Part shown: piece by piece, positions 44,748-54,109 of the stretch
Numbering within the stretch: position 1 is the first letter of the stretch
How the letters are laid out: every line of letters begins with the position of its first letter
Source of the DNA: a bacterium D16-56
GTDB lineage: Bacteria > Bacillota > Clostridia > Lachnospirales > Lachnospiraceae
Reading direction: 5' to 3'
NCBI GenBank assembly: GCA_003611875.1
Contig: RAYY01000002.1
Location: 207,141-271,140 of the forward strand
Length of the DNA stretch: 64,000 bases
Program-made: the position numbers and the translations under genes
The notes under the pieces: generated by a model
Told to the model about the DNA's origin: nothing
The model's input: only the letters and a program-made list of their open reading frames with translations
Database searches by the model: none

Positions 44748-45530
44748 TCAATCAATCATGGTCTTTCCGCCCATTTCTCTGGACTTTTGACGTTTTTCTC
44801 CTCCGGATACCAGTTTGGCGTACAGCCGTTTCAGTCCCTGATACAAATCCCAGTTGCCCTGGCTCACGCTTATGCCCCGTTCTTTTGCCGAAAGATAGCT
44901 CTGTATCAATTCTGCCGACACACAAGGGCTGCTTAAACAGGCAGCGCTAAAGCATAAATCCAGAGGCTCGGCCTTTGGAGAGCTTAAAACACTTCTTCCA
45001 TAGAGCCGGAGAATAAAAGGCGCCAAGGTGTTCCCTCCCTCACAGGCAAATGGAATATAAACAGGATTCAAGGTATTAAACTCCGTAATAAGGTCATTAA
45101 AATCCTTATATTCCTCATAGGACCTCAGTCTGGCTCCCTGCTCCAGCAAAAACCGGCCCAGCTCATACTCCCCTTTCCCCAGAACCCTGACAGGCTCTAA
45201 AAGCAGCTCGAAGCGTTCTGTCTTAAAATCCGGTGAAATACTGCTGTCCATCTTTCTTAAAATCACCTGAACCAACTGCCCATACAAGCCAAACTCCAGC
45301 AAAACCTCCTTCTTCATGCAGAAAAAGGAATCTTCCTGTTTTAAAATCCCCGGACCGACCACGATTTTCTTCCCGTCTCCATGGACCGGAAACCCGACAA
45401 TCACTCCGTCCCCGTACTCCCGGAAAAGAAGGGAGAAGAAATCCGGAGCATAATCCCGGATGAAATCCAGAGAATCCCGCTTGAGAATACGTCCTTCTTC
45501 AAATATAGGGAAAACCTGCTTTACCTCCAT
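44748..45530 (-). CDS. Unknown cluster protein (260 aa)
   Basis: No family recognised. Starts MEVKQVFPIFEEGRILKRDS; hydrophilic, mixed alpha/beta, no membrane segment; contains G-K-G-E-Y-E-L-G-R-F-L-L-E and C-F-S-A-A-C-L-S-S-P-C. The start at 45530 has GGAGGTCGCC upstream. It lies between the Hsp70-like and PAAR genes on the same transcript, so a baseplate, assembly or tip-loading role is possible but unproven. Confidence 0.7.
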   Translation of the reverse strand: MEVKQVFPIFEEGRILKRDSLDFIRDYAPDFFSLLFREYGDGVIVGFPVHGDGKKIVVGPGILKQEDSFFCMKKEVLLEFGLYGQLVQVILRKMDSSISPDFKTERFELLLEPVRVLGKGEYELGRFLLEQGARLRSYEEYKDFNDLITEFNTLNPVYIPFACEGGNTLAPFILRLYGRSVLSSPKAEPLDLCFSAACLSSPCVSAELIQSYLSAKERGISVSQGNWDLYQGLKRLYAKLVSGGEKRQKSREMGGKTMID

Positions 45531-45623
45531 GGCGACCTCCATATATCCGACCTCTCACCGACTTTTGGCCCATTCTCTCTCAAACATTGCACACATCCGG
45601 CAGAATCAATAGCAGAAAGCATG

Positions 45624-48086
45624 CTAAAATAACCCGCAAAAGTAATCCACACTGTTATCATCAAACAAGAACCGGCTGACCCTGCCTGTGCTTAAAGCTC
45701 CCTGTCTTCTGGCTGCCGGAAGCACACAGAAATCCCAGTTGTCTTCCCTGTATACAAACAGCCGGATTTCATCTTCACCAATGGAGTCAAAATCTCCCTG
45801 GAACGCCTGAAACATGGGATAAGCATCAAACAACCCGTCATAGGACATGTGCTCAAAGGAATCCATATCCAAATCAACCACCCGTCTGCCAATCTCATAT
45901 TCCAATACATCCAATACGGTAAATTCTACCTCCCGGGTGGCCGCATGACGCTTTACATAGCCGAAAACATCCCTGTCCGGCTGCTGGCCCGATATGATCC
46001 GCATCACCGAACCGTCATGCGCCTCAACGGTGACAATATAGGGAATATCCGCTTCTTCTTCTGTAATCTCCGGGATGATTCGTCCGCTTTTCTCCATCTG
46101 GCCGCGCAGAATCGCCCCTTCTAATGCCCGAAGCTTAAGTCCCATATCGGCTCCCCGTTTTGTCCTGACCCTGCGTCCTACCGTAAATTCCCGCAAGGCA
46201 TCGCGAAATACAGGAATCTGGCAGCTCATGCCGGTAAACTTAATCCGGCACCCCATCAAAATGCCGTACTCATCGCACAATGGCTCGATAAAACGTTTGA
46301 CAATCCGATAGATCTCCGGGGCCATGACCAGTTCCAGAGCTTCCTTATGTACTGAAAATTCCATCCGATACTCCCTAATCCCGTCCGGCGCCGCCACATT
46401 GACCACACAAAGTTCTGAAAACCGATCCGGCAGGGAGATCCGATTCACCGGTTCTCCGGAAAAAAAGGCTGTCTTTAAGCCTTCAGCCAAAAACCACAGT
46501 CTGTAAAAATTCTGGCGTCTCCATGGCTCTGTGGCCTCCGGAGTTCCAAACCGGGTAGGGATAATCTGTTCCGCCTGCTCATACAGACCATAAAATCCCT
46601 CGTAAACCTCTCTGGTGCCGCCATATTGGTCCACATAAGAATAGGAATCCTGCAGCTTTTCGTCAAAAATCTCCTCCTCCGATCCGGTCACGGCCAGCAT
46701 TACCCGGATTTTCAGGTACATAAAGATAAGGCAGGTCAGCCTGTTTCCGCCAAACCCGCTGTCTCCGTTGAGATAACGGGCCTTCATCTGTACCTTGTAG
46801 GCTACTCTGGTATTCTCGGCCTCATGGTCACAGCATACCAAGGAAGACGAACCGGCGCCGCAGTGAAATGCCAGCTCCCTTACCAAATCCTCCCCTTCAT
46901 AATCCCCGCGCCGGATAATCTCTCCATAGACGCAGTTGATTGCCTCCGAACAGACATTCGCCACCTGATAATCCGGCAGAAGATCCTGCAGCCTTTTTAA
47001 AGCCAGACCCCCTCTCTTGTCCGGCATCAAAAAGCTCAGCCTTGTGTAATTTCTTCCATGTTCCCCTTTCGCCGCGCCGATGATATACTGGAAGAACTGG
47101 CTTAAAAGTGTATCCGAGGAAATACACGCAGCATTCCCCTCCAGGTCACACACATCCAGTATCCTTTCCTCATATAAAAACAGCTTCAGATTATGGAAAA
47201 AGGTCATTCTTTCTCCATAGCCGCTGCGCCGGATCAGACGAAGCGCCTCATATCCAAAACAAAATTCTGCTTTCCCGTCTCTGCACCGCTTTACCGCAGC
47301 AGCACTGGGACACAAACAGCTTCCCCCTTGGAACCGTACTTCCAGAATTTTGTCCGAACATCCGTTTTGGGATAGGGAAGAAGCCGCTGCAGTATATCCT
47401 GCTCCAAAATCAATCACCAATGGCTCTTGGGAATCCCTGACTTCTGCAATAGAAAGGACAGGAAGCCTGGCCATGGCGGCAGTCAGCCTCCGATCCCCGG
47501 CCACGCTGCACTTCTGGCTGTTATATGCCTGAAGAACCTTTAGACTGGAGGCTGCATCAAATAACAAAATCTGCAGATCCTGATAAACGCCCACGGTAAA
47601 AGAGCCAGCCATACGCCTGGGTGAAAGGCTCATGCGCACTCCCCGGACTTCAAATACTGCCAGAATCTCTCCCGCCCTGTCCGAAATCGTTCCCACAAAA
47701 TACTCTCCGTCAAATCCATGCTTTATCAGAACATCCTCTGCCTCCAGCATAGGGATATCTTTTTTGATCTCAATCTTACCAGGCACCTCCAGCTTTTCGG
47801 CAGCCATCACTGCCATAGCTGACAAATTTTTCACAATCCCAATGGATTCCTCCCAAAATCCGTCAGCCAGAGACTCCTCCTCCCTGCCCCTGTAGCGAAA
47901 CAGCAGTTCAATCAATGCCTCCCGGTCCAGCCGCTTAGGATCCACCCCTGCAGATCTTGTCATAATCTTCTCGCTGACACAGATATCCCGAAGCATAAAG
48001 GTTCCCATATCCCTTAGCTCATCTAATGTATAGCGCCGGACGTCATTTTCTCTGCCGTTTTTAAACAGCCTGTATCGGTATGACAT
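45624..48086 (-). CDS. Hsp70/actin-fold protein of the injection cluster
   Basis: 820 aa. Residues about 15-65 form a small helical domain (D-E-L-R-D-M-G-T-F-M-L-R) of Rho-N/SAP-like look. From about 215 an actin/Hsp70-type ATPase is suggested by L-V-I-D-F-G-A-G-Y-T-A-A-A (phosphate loop 1), L-A-F-H-C-G-A-G-S-S-S-L-V (loop 2) and G-D-S-G-F-G-G-N-R-L-T, which resembles G-D-x-x-L-G-G-x-x-x-D of DnaK. It could act as a chaperone or disassembly factor in place of the missing ClpV (inference). ATG 48086 with GGAGGAATGGGAGGG upstream. Confidence 0.65.
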   Translation of the reverse strand: MSYRYRLFKNGRENDVRRYTLDELRDMGTFMLRDICVSEKIMTRSAGVDPKRLDREALIELLFRYRGREEESLADGFWEESIGIVKNLSAMAVMAAEKLEVPGKIEIKKDIPMLEAEDVLIKHGFDGEYFVGTISDRAGEILAVFEVRGVRMSLSPRRMAGSFTVGVYQDLQILLFDAASSLKVLQAYNSQKCSVAGDRRLTAAMARLPVLSIAEVRDSQEPLVIDFGAGYTAAASSLSQNGCSDKILEVRFQGGSCLCPSAAAVKRCRDGKAEFCFGYEALRLIRRSGYGERMTFFHNLKLFLYEERILDVCDLEGNAACISSDTLLSQFFQYIIGAAKGEHGRNYTRLSFLMPDKRGGLALKRLQDLLPDYQVANVCSEAINCVYGEIIRRGDYEGEDLVRELAFHCGAGSSSLVCCDHEAENTRVAYKVQMKARYLNGDSGFGGNRLTCLIFMYLKIRVMLAVTGSEEEIFDEKLQDSYSYVDQYGGTREVYEGFYGLYEQAEQIIPTRFGTPEATEPWRRQNFYRLWFLAEGLKTAFFSGEPVNRISLPDRFSELCVVNVAAPDGIREYRMEFSVHKEALELVMAPEIYRIVKRFIEPLCDEYGILMGCRIKFTGMSCQIPVFRDALREFTVGRRVRTKRGADMGLKLRALEGAILRGQMEKSGRIIPEITEEEADIPYIVTVEAHDGSVMRIISGQQPDRDVFGYVKRHAATREVEFTVLDVLEYEIGRRVVDLDMDSFEHMSYDGLFDAYPMFQAFQGDFDSIGEDEIRLFVYREDNWDFCVLPAARRQGALSTGRVSRFLFDDNSVDYFCGLF

Positions 48087-48107
48087 CCCTCCCATTCCTC
48101 CTTTTTC

Positions 48108-48782
48108 TTAAAACAACACGAAATTGCCGATGGTGGTCTCCCTGCACTCCACAATCCCAGGAGGAATATCCCAAAACACCCGGCATTTTCTCCCTGCCTG
48201 CAAAAATATATTTTGGATGGCCGCCACTCTCCGCTCATCCGCAGGTGAAGACTTTTGATTTACAATCAGCACTATGCTGCCGTCCTCCCTGGCATTGATC
48301 CAGGAATTTTTATATAAAATGCGGAGAATATCACAAAAGCAGCGTTCATAATCCCCTGTCCTGCAAAGCCTCAGATAAAAATATGCAATCCTGCGGATTT
48401 CCTTATCCGTGAAATCCTCAAGAACCACTTCCGGTCCAAAGGCTCCTCCCTTAATGTCTTCCTCCAGAAACCTGACATAAAACGCTTCCAGATCCATGCC
48501 GGAAAAGGCGTCCACCTGCCACAGATGATGATAAATCAGATCACATAAATACCTGGTCAGCTCCGGAATCCTGCCCGGCTTGATCATATGGTCAAATATA
48601 GCTTCATAGCTGTAATAGGGATTGACAGCCACACTGCCCTCCATGGGACCTAATGGTGTGTATACATTCTTCACGGTTGCTTCCCCGTAAGGAGAGCTGG
48701 TATCCGCCACGTCAAAAAAAAGATCATTTTCCCGGATGCCGTTTTCTCTGGCCTCCATAGCGGCCTGCCATAGCCGTTTCAT
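48108..48782 (-). CDS. Unknown cluster protein (224 aa)
   Basis: No family recognised. Starts MKRLWQAAMEARENGIREND; contains V-A-V-N-P-Y-Y-S-Y-E-A-I-F-D, L-I-Y-H-H-L-W-Q-V-D and R-I-L-Y-K-N-S-W-I-N-A-R-E-D. Soluble. ATG 48782 with AAGGATGAG upstream. It lies between the 393-aa unknown and the Hsp70-like gene; a baseplate or wedge role is possible. Confidence 0.7.
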   Translation of the reverse strand: MKRLWQAAMEARENGIRENDLFFDVADTSSPYGEATVKNVYTPLGPMEGSVAVNPYYSYEAIFDHMIKPGRIPELTRYLCDLIYHHLWQVDAFSGMDLEAFYVRFLEEDIKGGAFGPEVVLEDFTDKEIRRIAYFYLRLCRTGDYERCFCDILRILYKNSWINAREDGSIVLIVNQKSSPADERRVAAIQNIFLQAGRKCRVFWDIPPGIVECRETTIGNFVLF

Positions 48783-48847
48783 CTCATCCTTCCTTTCCCA
48801 TATGAAAAGCACAGGTAAATCTTTCTTTTCCCGCTATATCCTATGGA

Positions 48848-50029
48848 TCAAGGTTCTGATTCCTCACCAAAGGATATCTCCCCTGTAACCAGAAATTGAG
48901 GATAATAGCTCTGAACTTCTTCCACAAGAAACGAAACCTGATCCTCTGTCAGAAAACTGTCCTTTTTTACACGAAATTTTAAAAGAAGTTTTTCCCGTCC
49001 CTTGGGAACAAATTGATACCGGCTGCCTTGGCCGCTGACACTCCCCTGGCCGCCTTCCTCTATTCCCGCAAGCTCCAATCCGTCCGCCGCCTCATAGCTG
49101 GTCACAATCCGCCCGATCTCCGCCTTGGTCCTGATTCTGGACACAGCGTTATCGGCCTGCCGGTCTATATGGCGCATCCGCCGGATATTGGACGTAAGAG
49201 GATAGTGAGGGACCTTAATGTCCCTGTGTACCGCAATCCGATACAGATCAAAGTTCTTCTGCAGCTTTTCTTCGGATATGACTTCCAGTCCATCCTCGCT
49301 CATAAATACGTTCTTCACTGCCTGCTCCATCCTTACCACATAGCCGTCCTGCCAAAAAGGCAGTCTGAGGGTATGCCGGAAATTGCGCTCATCCATAGCC
49401 GGAATGGGAAACACCGTACACTTAAGGCTGATGGGTTCCACATTCCAGAGAGGGATCAAGCCCAGGCCCACCGGTATATCGCCGGACTTGAACCGGACAG
49501 ACCGAACCGCCATATCCGGATTAAAATCCCCGCAAAACACATCCCCAAATCTGTCCACATAAGGCAGATATGGCGTCCTCCAATAAATGCCGTTTTCATA
49601 AAATAGATTCTGCAGCTCATCAATCTTTTTCTGATACCGTCTGCACGGCCTGATCTGGGCAGTTATCTGAACCTCCCCTTCATCCGTTTCCACGATCAGC
49701 TCCTGGCTGCTTCCAAATATTTCTTTCATCCTGCTTCTGGAGCACGGACAGAAAATGGTGGCAATGCTTCCCTCTGCCTGTCCGTCATCCATGGAAAAAA
49801 GAAAATCATTTACAATAGGAACATCCCCGGCAGCCGCTACGGCTCCATATAAATAGAAACGTTCCGATACATCCCGGAGCTCTTTATGAAGGCTCTGTTT
49901 CAGCTCATCTAAGGCATTTTCATTATACCGGACCACTTCTTCAAATGCCTTGCTGATATCCCGGTACATGGAACGCTCCAAACCGCCGCTGAGAGCTTTT
50001 AACCGCTCATAGATCAAGCTTGCATCCAT
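48848..50029 (-). CDS. Unknown cluster protein (393 aa), candidate baseplate component
   Basis: No known family could be assigned. An N-terminal coiled coil (about residues 5-55, Y-N-E-N-A-L-D-E-L-K-Q-S-L-H-K) is followed by a mixed domain with Y-W-R-T-P-Y-L-P-Y-V-D-R-F-G-D-V-F and L-G-L-I-P-L-W-N-V-E-P. The C-terminal 60 residues (L-L-L-K-F-R-V-K-K-D) look like a separate beta domain. No membrane segment. Placement after the signalling genes and before the spike genes suits a structural component. Confidence 0.7.
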   Translation of the reverse strand: MDASLIYERLKALSGGLERSMYRDISKAFEEVVRYNENALDELKQSLHKELRDVSERFYLYGAVAAAGDVPIVNDFLFSMDDGQAEGSIATIFCPCSRSRMKEIFGSSQELIVETDEGEVQITAQIRPCRRYQKKIDELQNLFYENGIYWRTPYLPYVDRFGDVFCGDFNPDMAVRSVRFKSGDIPVGLGLIPLWNVEPISLKCTVFPIPAMDERNFRHTLRLPFWQDGYVVRMEQAVKNVFMSEDGLEVISEEKLQKNFDLYRIAVHRDIKVPHYPLTSNIRRMRHIDRQADNAVSRIRTKAEIGRIVTSYEAADGLELAGIEEGGQGSVSGQGSRYQFVPKGREKLLLKFRVKKDSFLTEDQVSFLVEEVQSYYPQFLVTGEISFGEESEP

Positions 50030-50050
50030 CTATTTTTCCCCCGATTTACT

Positions 50051-50172
50051 ATGAAAATTTCATCGCCGGAGGCGATTCTAATCAGGTATTCCAAATGCGC
50101 CCGCCAAACTTTCATCGTTGGTGGTGCGTCCGCTGCCGGGCGCATGAAGGTTTACTATGAAAGCATGAAAGT
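50051..50172. repeat. Dispersed repeat element, copy 2
   Basis: Same element as at 41285-41460 in the opposite orientation: TACTATGAAAATTTC, CGCCGGAGGCG, AATCAGG, AATGCGCCCGCC, GGTGGTGCGTCCGC, GCCGGGCGCATGAAGG and again TTTACTATGAAA, so the unit begins and ends with the same short direct repeat. Confidence 0.65.
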
Positions 50173-52281
50173 TTACTTTGCTTCCTCCATCAGTCTCTCC
50201 AAGCTCTCTATGATTGCGTCTGTCGTGATGGCTGTCTCGGAATTTCCAGATTGAATATAGAAATCCTCAATCTCCCGATAGGCTTCAATGGCAGATTCAA
50301 AATCCTGCCTGGCCGTGGCACGCAGCGCATCATCCAAATACTGGTCAAGCAAAGCCTGCTCATCCTGGCCTGCCCCCGCCTGGCTGGATTTTACTCCAGG
50401 CCCTGAAGCAGCCTGTGTCTCTCCTGGGCCAATGGCCGATTTGGCGTCCTCCGACGCCCTTGGCGCCTCTGGTTCCTCAGCTTTTTTCGTTTCTTCCGGT
50501 TTTCCAGGCTCATCCGCAGGCGGCGCTGACTCCATCTGTTTTTGGAGCGACTCTATCATCGCTCTTGTTTCTTCGGCTCCCGCCTCATCCCCCAGCTCAA
50601 GGTAAGCCTCCAGCATCTTTTCGTACATCATAAGAGCCATATCCATGTCTCCTGCTACAAGAGCATCCAATGCCGCGCTTTTGTCCTCCTCAATGGTTTC
50701 GACTGTCAGCTCTTTAATCTCTCTGGCCTGCTTCTGAAGCGACAGAATGATCTGGGTCGTTTCTTCTGCCTTTTCATTATCCTCCATGGCAATATAGGAA
50801 TCCCTTATTTTTGTATATTGCTCCAGGGCAGCTTCAAAATCTCCTGCCAGCACTGCATTGAGGGCCGCCGTTTTATCTGAGTCAATGATAACCTCATCTC
50901 TGGCCTTGGCTCTCTCCTCCCTGGCTTCCTGGTCAACCTGTTCTTTTACCCGTAAAAGGGCTAACTGCACCTCTTTTAAGCGATCTGCATCATCCACAAT
51001 GCGAAGCATGGCTTCGGCCCGTTTATACAGGATGCCTGCAGTCTCCATATCTCCTGCCGCTTCTTTTAATGCCGCGCTCTCCATGTAATTACTGATCTCC
51101 ATCCCGGTACTTACAAGCTTTTGCTTCTGTCCGATGGCATTGACTAACGGAACAAGCTCCTCGTATTTTTCTGCCAGCTCCAATGCATTTTTGTATTCTT
51201 CCCTGGCCTGGGAAAAATTTTTGGCTTCATAAGACTTGCCTGCATTATCGGTCATAACGCTGATGTTGATCTTCTCGGAGAGCAGCCGCTCCCTCTCAAG
51301 CCGCTCCTCATTTTTGTCAAGCTTCTTGCTTTCCTCTGCCGCTTTCTCATATTCCTGTTTTGCCAGCAGGCTGTTCAGCTTTGCCATATACTGGTCGCCT
51401 GCGTCCTCATATACGGCTGCTGCAGTGCGTATCTCATTCTGTCTGCGGCGTTTTGCCCTTATAAAAACAGTTAGAACCGTTCCTCCGATTGCAAGAATCA
51501 ACAGGATCACAAGACACCAAATCCATATTTTCTTTTTTAAAGCCGTATTTTCCTTATACGCCTTCTTGATCTCCACGGCAGCCAGACAGCAGCAGGGAAT
51601 GCTGTCTGTGCTTCCCCGTAAATAAAGCTCCTGCAGATCCCCCAGAAATTCCTCCACGGACTGAATCGACTCATAGGCATCCAGGATCTCCACCCGATTG
51701 ACCCGGTTCCAGAATCCTTCCGTAGCTGCCAAAAGCATATCCCCGTCCTGCAGCCGCACCTTCCCCGAGACCGTGATGCCTCCGCTCCCTCCCAGATAGT
51801 GGTAGAGATTTCTGGTTTCTTCTTTGGGACTGACTGCCTCATCCGTTATCTGCTTTCTGTCCACCATAGCCTGGTAAACCGTATGGGTAGCACTTTGATG
51901 GTAAGCGCCTGCGTTCCGAAATGCATACAGCATTACATTGCCGCAGACACCGTAGCGGAACCTGGTATAATCGGAAACAAGCAGCAGAATTCCTGCCTTC
52001 AGCCGGATTCTCACACTGTGCTCTTTCAGGCATCTATGAGCCTTTTTCAGACATGCCCGGATTCGTCCCGCCGACATGCCCGGCTTTTGCACAAATGCCT
52101 CCATTGCCGCATCCACCGCCAGCTTTGCGCTCTCAAAGCCGCCGTCCCCGTCATATCCTTCCGCTACTGCCATACAATAGTACCGGTCCATTTCCACAAA
52201 ACCATAATACGTCCCGTTTTGTCCGTCCAATCCTGCCTCTGATACAAATGTGGTTATGAACTGGCTGTTCAATTTTCTCAT
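50173..52281 (-). CDS. PP2C-like protein with membrane segment and TPR/coiled-coil tail
   Basis: 702 aa. Residues 1-240 have a PP2C phosphatase fold pattern (G-Y-D-G-D-G-G-F-E-S-A-K, G-D-M-L-L-A-A-T-E-G-F-W, S-T-D-S-I-P-C-C-C-L-A-A-V), but the metal-binding Asp of the D-G motif is Glu41 (A-E-G), the S-D-G motif is T-E-G (Glu188), and the N-terminal D-x-G/N-E-D block is lost. A membrane helix spans about 252-274, followed by repeated 35-40-residue helical hairpins with A-A-L-E-Q-Y-T-K-I-R (TPR-like) and a Pro/Glu-rich linker. Likely a regulatory pseudo-phosphatase at the membrane. Confidence 0.75.
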   Translation of the reverse strand: MRKLNSQFITTFVSEAGLDGQNGTYYGFVEMDRYYCMAVAEGYDGDGGFESAKLAVDAAMEAFVQKPGMSAGRIRACLKKAHRCLKEHSVRIRLKAGILLLVSDYTRFRYGVCGNVMLYAFRNAGAYHQSATHTVYQAMVDRKQITDEAVSPKEETRNLYHYLGGSGGITVSGKVRLQDGDMLLAATEGFWNRVNRVEILDAYESIQSVEEFLGDLQELYLRGSTDSIPCCCLAAVEIKKAYKENTALKKKIWIWCLVILLILAIGGTVLTVFIRAKRRRQNEIRTAAAVYEDAGDQYMAKLNSLLAKQEYEKAAEESKKLDKNEERLERERLLSEKINISVMTDNAGKSYEAKNFSQAREEYKNALELAEKYEELVPLVNAIGQKQKLVSTGMEISNYMESAALKEAAGDMETAGILYKRAEAMLRIVDDADRLKEVQLALLRVKEQVDQEAREERAKARDEVIIDSDKTAALNAVLAGDFEAALEQYTKIRDSYIAMEDNEKAEETTQIILSLQKQAREIKELTVETIEEDKSAALDALVAGDMDMALMMYEKMLEAYLELGDEAGAEETRAMIESLQKQMESAPPADEPGKPEETKKAEEPEAPRASEDAKSAIGPGETQAASGPGVKSSQAGAGQDEQALLDQYLDDALRATARQDFESAIEAYREIEDFYIQSGNSETAITTDAIIESLERLMEEAK

Positions 52282-52322
52282 ATGGCTACCTCATACCTCC
52301 ATCCGCAAAAGCAAGCAGCAGG

Positions 52323-52904
52323 TTACGCCACAATCACCGCCAATGCGCTTCTTTGGTTTTTTAAATTTCTGCGGTTAACCGCTTCTATTATATTCTGGGC
52401 CTTTTGATAGGGATGTCCTCTCCCTGACAAAAGCTTCTCAATGTCGATCTCTGCCAAGGCCTGCCATACACCCTGACTGCACAGCAGTGTGGTGACGCCT
52501 TTTACGTCAAGCTGCCCCGCTCCCTCCCGGTCTACGGTCAGTCCTCCGCCGTGATAGCTCACAAGAGACAAATCTCCCACATTTCGGTAAAACATACGGT
52601 TCCCGACAAAACAGGCGGCCAGAAGGGACACTCTGGGCTGCCGCCCCTTATACAGCCTTTCATTCAGCAAAGCCGCCGCACGAGCAAACTGCAGCTCCAA
52701 TTGACCGGCTGCATCCTCCGAAGAAACAAACCCCTTTGCCACGGTCTCACAGGCCAAAATCGCAGCATATGCCCCTGTCACGCTGTCAATGGTTCCGTCA
52801 GCAAGCACTGCCAAAAAGCCATCTCCGATCTGCTTTGTCATAAAATAGGTATTCTGGGTTACATTGCTGCCTATGGTCTGGGCATTACCGTAACGTCTAC
52901 TCAT
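52323..52904 (-). CDS. Small PP2C-like protein, degenerate metal site
   Basis: 193 aa. The PP2C core is visible as G-D-G-F-L-A-V-L-A-D-G-T (Asp36 kept), R-N-V-G-D-L-S-L and T-L-L-C-S-Q-G-V-W, where the usual S-D-G is S-Q-G (Gln144), and the final D-N-x-T is N-Q-R-S. Two metal ligands are therefore missing. The start at 52904 overlaps the stop of the FHA gene by 8 bases. Together with the FHA genes it recalls the PppA-Fha threonine-phosphorylation control of T6SS, with catalysis doubtful here. Confidence 0.72.
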   Translation of the reverse strand: MSRRYGNAQTIGSNVTQNTYFMTKQIGDGFLAVLADGTIDSVTGAYAAILACETVAKGFVSSEDAAGQLELQFARAAALLNERLYKGRQPRVSLLAACFVGNRMFYRNVGDLSLVSYHGGGLTVDREGAGQLDVKGVTTLLCSQGVWQALAEIDIEKLLSGRGHPYQKAQNIIEAVNRRNLKNQRSALAVIVA

Positions 52905-53406
52905 CTTCCTCTTCCCACTCAAAATTCGCCCCGCATAAAGGAATATACAAAAGCTTGCTTTTTCCCAGCTCGATCTGGTCAAAGGCTTCCAACTGGGAAG
53001 GCGCATAGACCGCCTCCCCGTTTAAGTAAACCAGTCCCTGGGCATCTCCGGGCAGCAGGAATGTGGATCTCTTTTTTGCGTCATAGGACACAATGGCGTG
53101 ATTCTTGTAGGAAATATTGTTATCCCCCAAAATCCGTATATCCATCTCCGGGCTTCTGCCGATAAAATTCTTCTCCGCAATCATCCGGTAATCCTTGCCC
53201 TTGGACGGTCCTTCAATGCAGACCAGCCATCCGACTACAGGATGCATCACCTCCAGCTCCTCCAGATAGGTGGTATCTTTGAGAATGCCGTCCACGTCCT
53301 CCCCCTTTTTCCTGGCTATATTGACAGCCGTGCTGCAATAGGGGCAGATGGTTCCATACCGCTTTTCGCTAAATAAATGTCCGTTTTCACATCTGATTAA
53401 ACCCAT
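52897..53406 (-). CDS. Zinc-ribbon/FHA-domain protein
   Basis: 169 aa. N-terminal metal-binding segment C-E-N-G-H...C-P-Y-C (Cys6, Cys21, Cys24 and a nearby His). From about 70 an FHA domain: F-I-G-R-S-P-E-M-D-I-R-I, N-I-S-Y-K-N-H-A-I-V-S-Y and V-Y-L-N-G-E-A-V; the G-R, S, H and N-G positions needed for phospho-threonine binding are all present. The start at 53406 has GGGAG upstream. It is expected to read a phosphorylated partner. No Ser/Thr kinase is in the window. Confidence 0.85.
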   Translation of the reverse strand: MGLIRCENGHLFSEKRYGTICPYCSTAVNIARKKGEDVDGILKDTTYLEELEVMHPVVGWLVCIEGPSKGKDYRMIAEKNFIGRSPEMDIRILGDNNISYKNHAIVSYDAKKRSTFLLPGDAQGLVYLNGEAVYAPSQLEAFDQIELGKSKLLYIPLCGANFEWEEEDE

Positions 53407-53532
53407 GTCAACTCCCGTATCCTTCCGCATTGCAGGCGCAGGTCATTTCAGACACGCATCTTCTTATGTTCCTAAAAAACGCCGACGCCCAACAGGCCAG
53501 ACGGCTGATATCCCCACATCGCCGAACCGCAA

Positions 53533-53982
53533 TTATTGAAGGATGATTTTCTCATATGATATATAGATAATATCGCCGCATTGAATCCGGTACGGAATAT
53601 TTCTCCGCAGCTTGTAAACCGTATCCCCGCCCTTCTGCCGCAGCCCCACCATACCATTTTCCGCTTTTGCACAGATATACCAGCAGGAGCCGTAACGGAT
53701 CAGGGATGCATGCTCCTCCTGAATGGAACCGGCATAGGCCGAATCGGAAAAGTCAATATTCACCAGATTTGCAGGCGTAGATTTCCCAATCAGCAATTCT
53801 CTTTGTTTTCCCAATTCATACTCGTCCCGAATCCCTCCCTGGCCGTCCAGAACCACGGCCTTTATCCGGACCCGTTTTTTCAGGAATTCCACAATATGAA
53901 CAGCAGCGAGACAGATTACAATCCCCCACAAAGCAATCACGGAAATCACCAGGAAAGGAATCACCGCACTCTGATCTGCCAT
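53533..53982 (-). CDS. Membrane-anchored FHA-like protein
   Basis: 149 aa. A transmembrane helix at about 9-30 is followed by a cytoplasmic FHA-like domain: L-L-I-G-K-S-T-P-A-N-L-V-N-I, S-I-Q-E-E-H-A-S-L-I-R-Y and I-Q-C-G-D-I-I-Y-I. The usual G-R is G-K and the final N-G is not clear, so phospho-binding is less certain than in the neighbouring FHA protein. GGGAGGGCCAT precedes the ATG. With the membrane PP2C-like protein it may dock the apparatus to the membrane. Confidence 0.72.
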   Translation of the reverse strand: MADQSAVIPFLVISVIALWGIVICLAAVHIVEFLKKRVRIKAVVLDGQGGIRDEYELGKQRELLIGKSTPANLVNIDFSDSAYAGSIQEEHASLIRYGSCWYICAKAENGMVGLRQKGGDTVYKLRRNIPYRIQCGDIIYISYEKIILQ

Positions 53983-54109
53983 ATGGCCCTCCCATCTTTA
54001 ATTACACTTTAGGAGAGAATCCAGAAATACCAAATTCTCTCCCGTGCTGACCAACAGTTTTAAGTTTTAATTATTAGCCCTGATATGTAAAACCCGGCTG
54101 TTTCTCAAT

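Noticed and set aside
44193..44936. Plus-strand frame of 247 codons
   Set aside because: Antisense to VgrG, PAAR and the 260-aa gene, each with better evidence.
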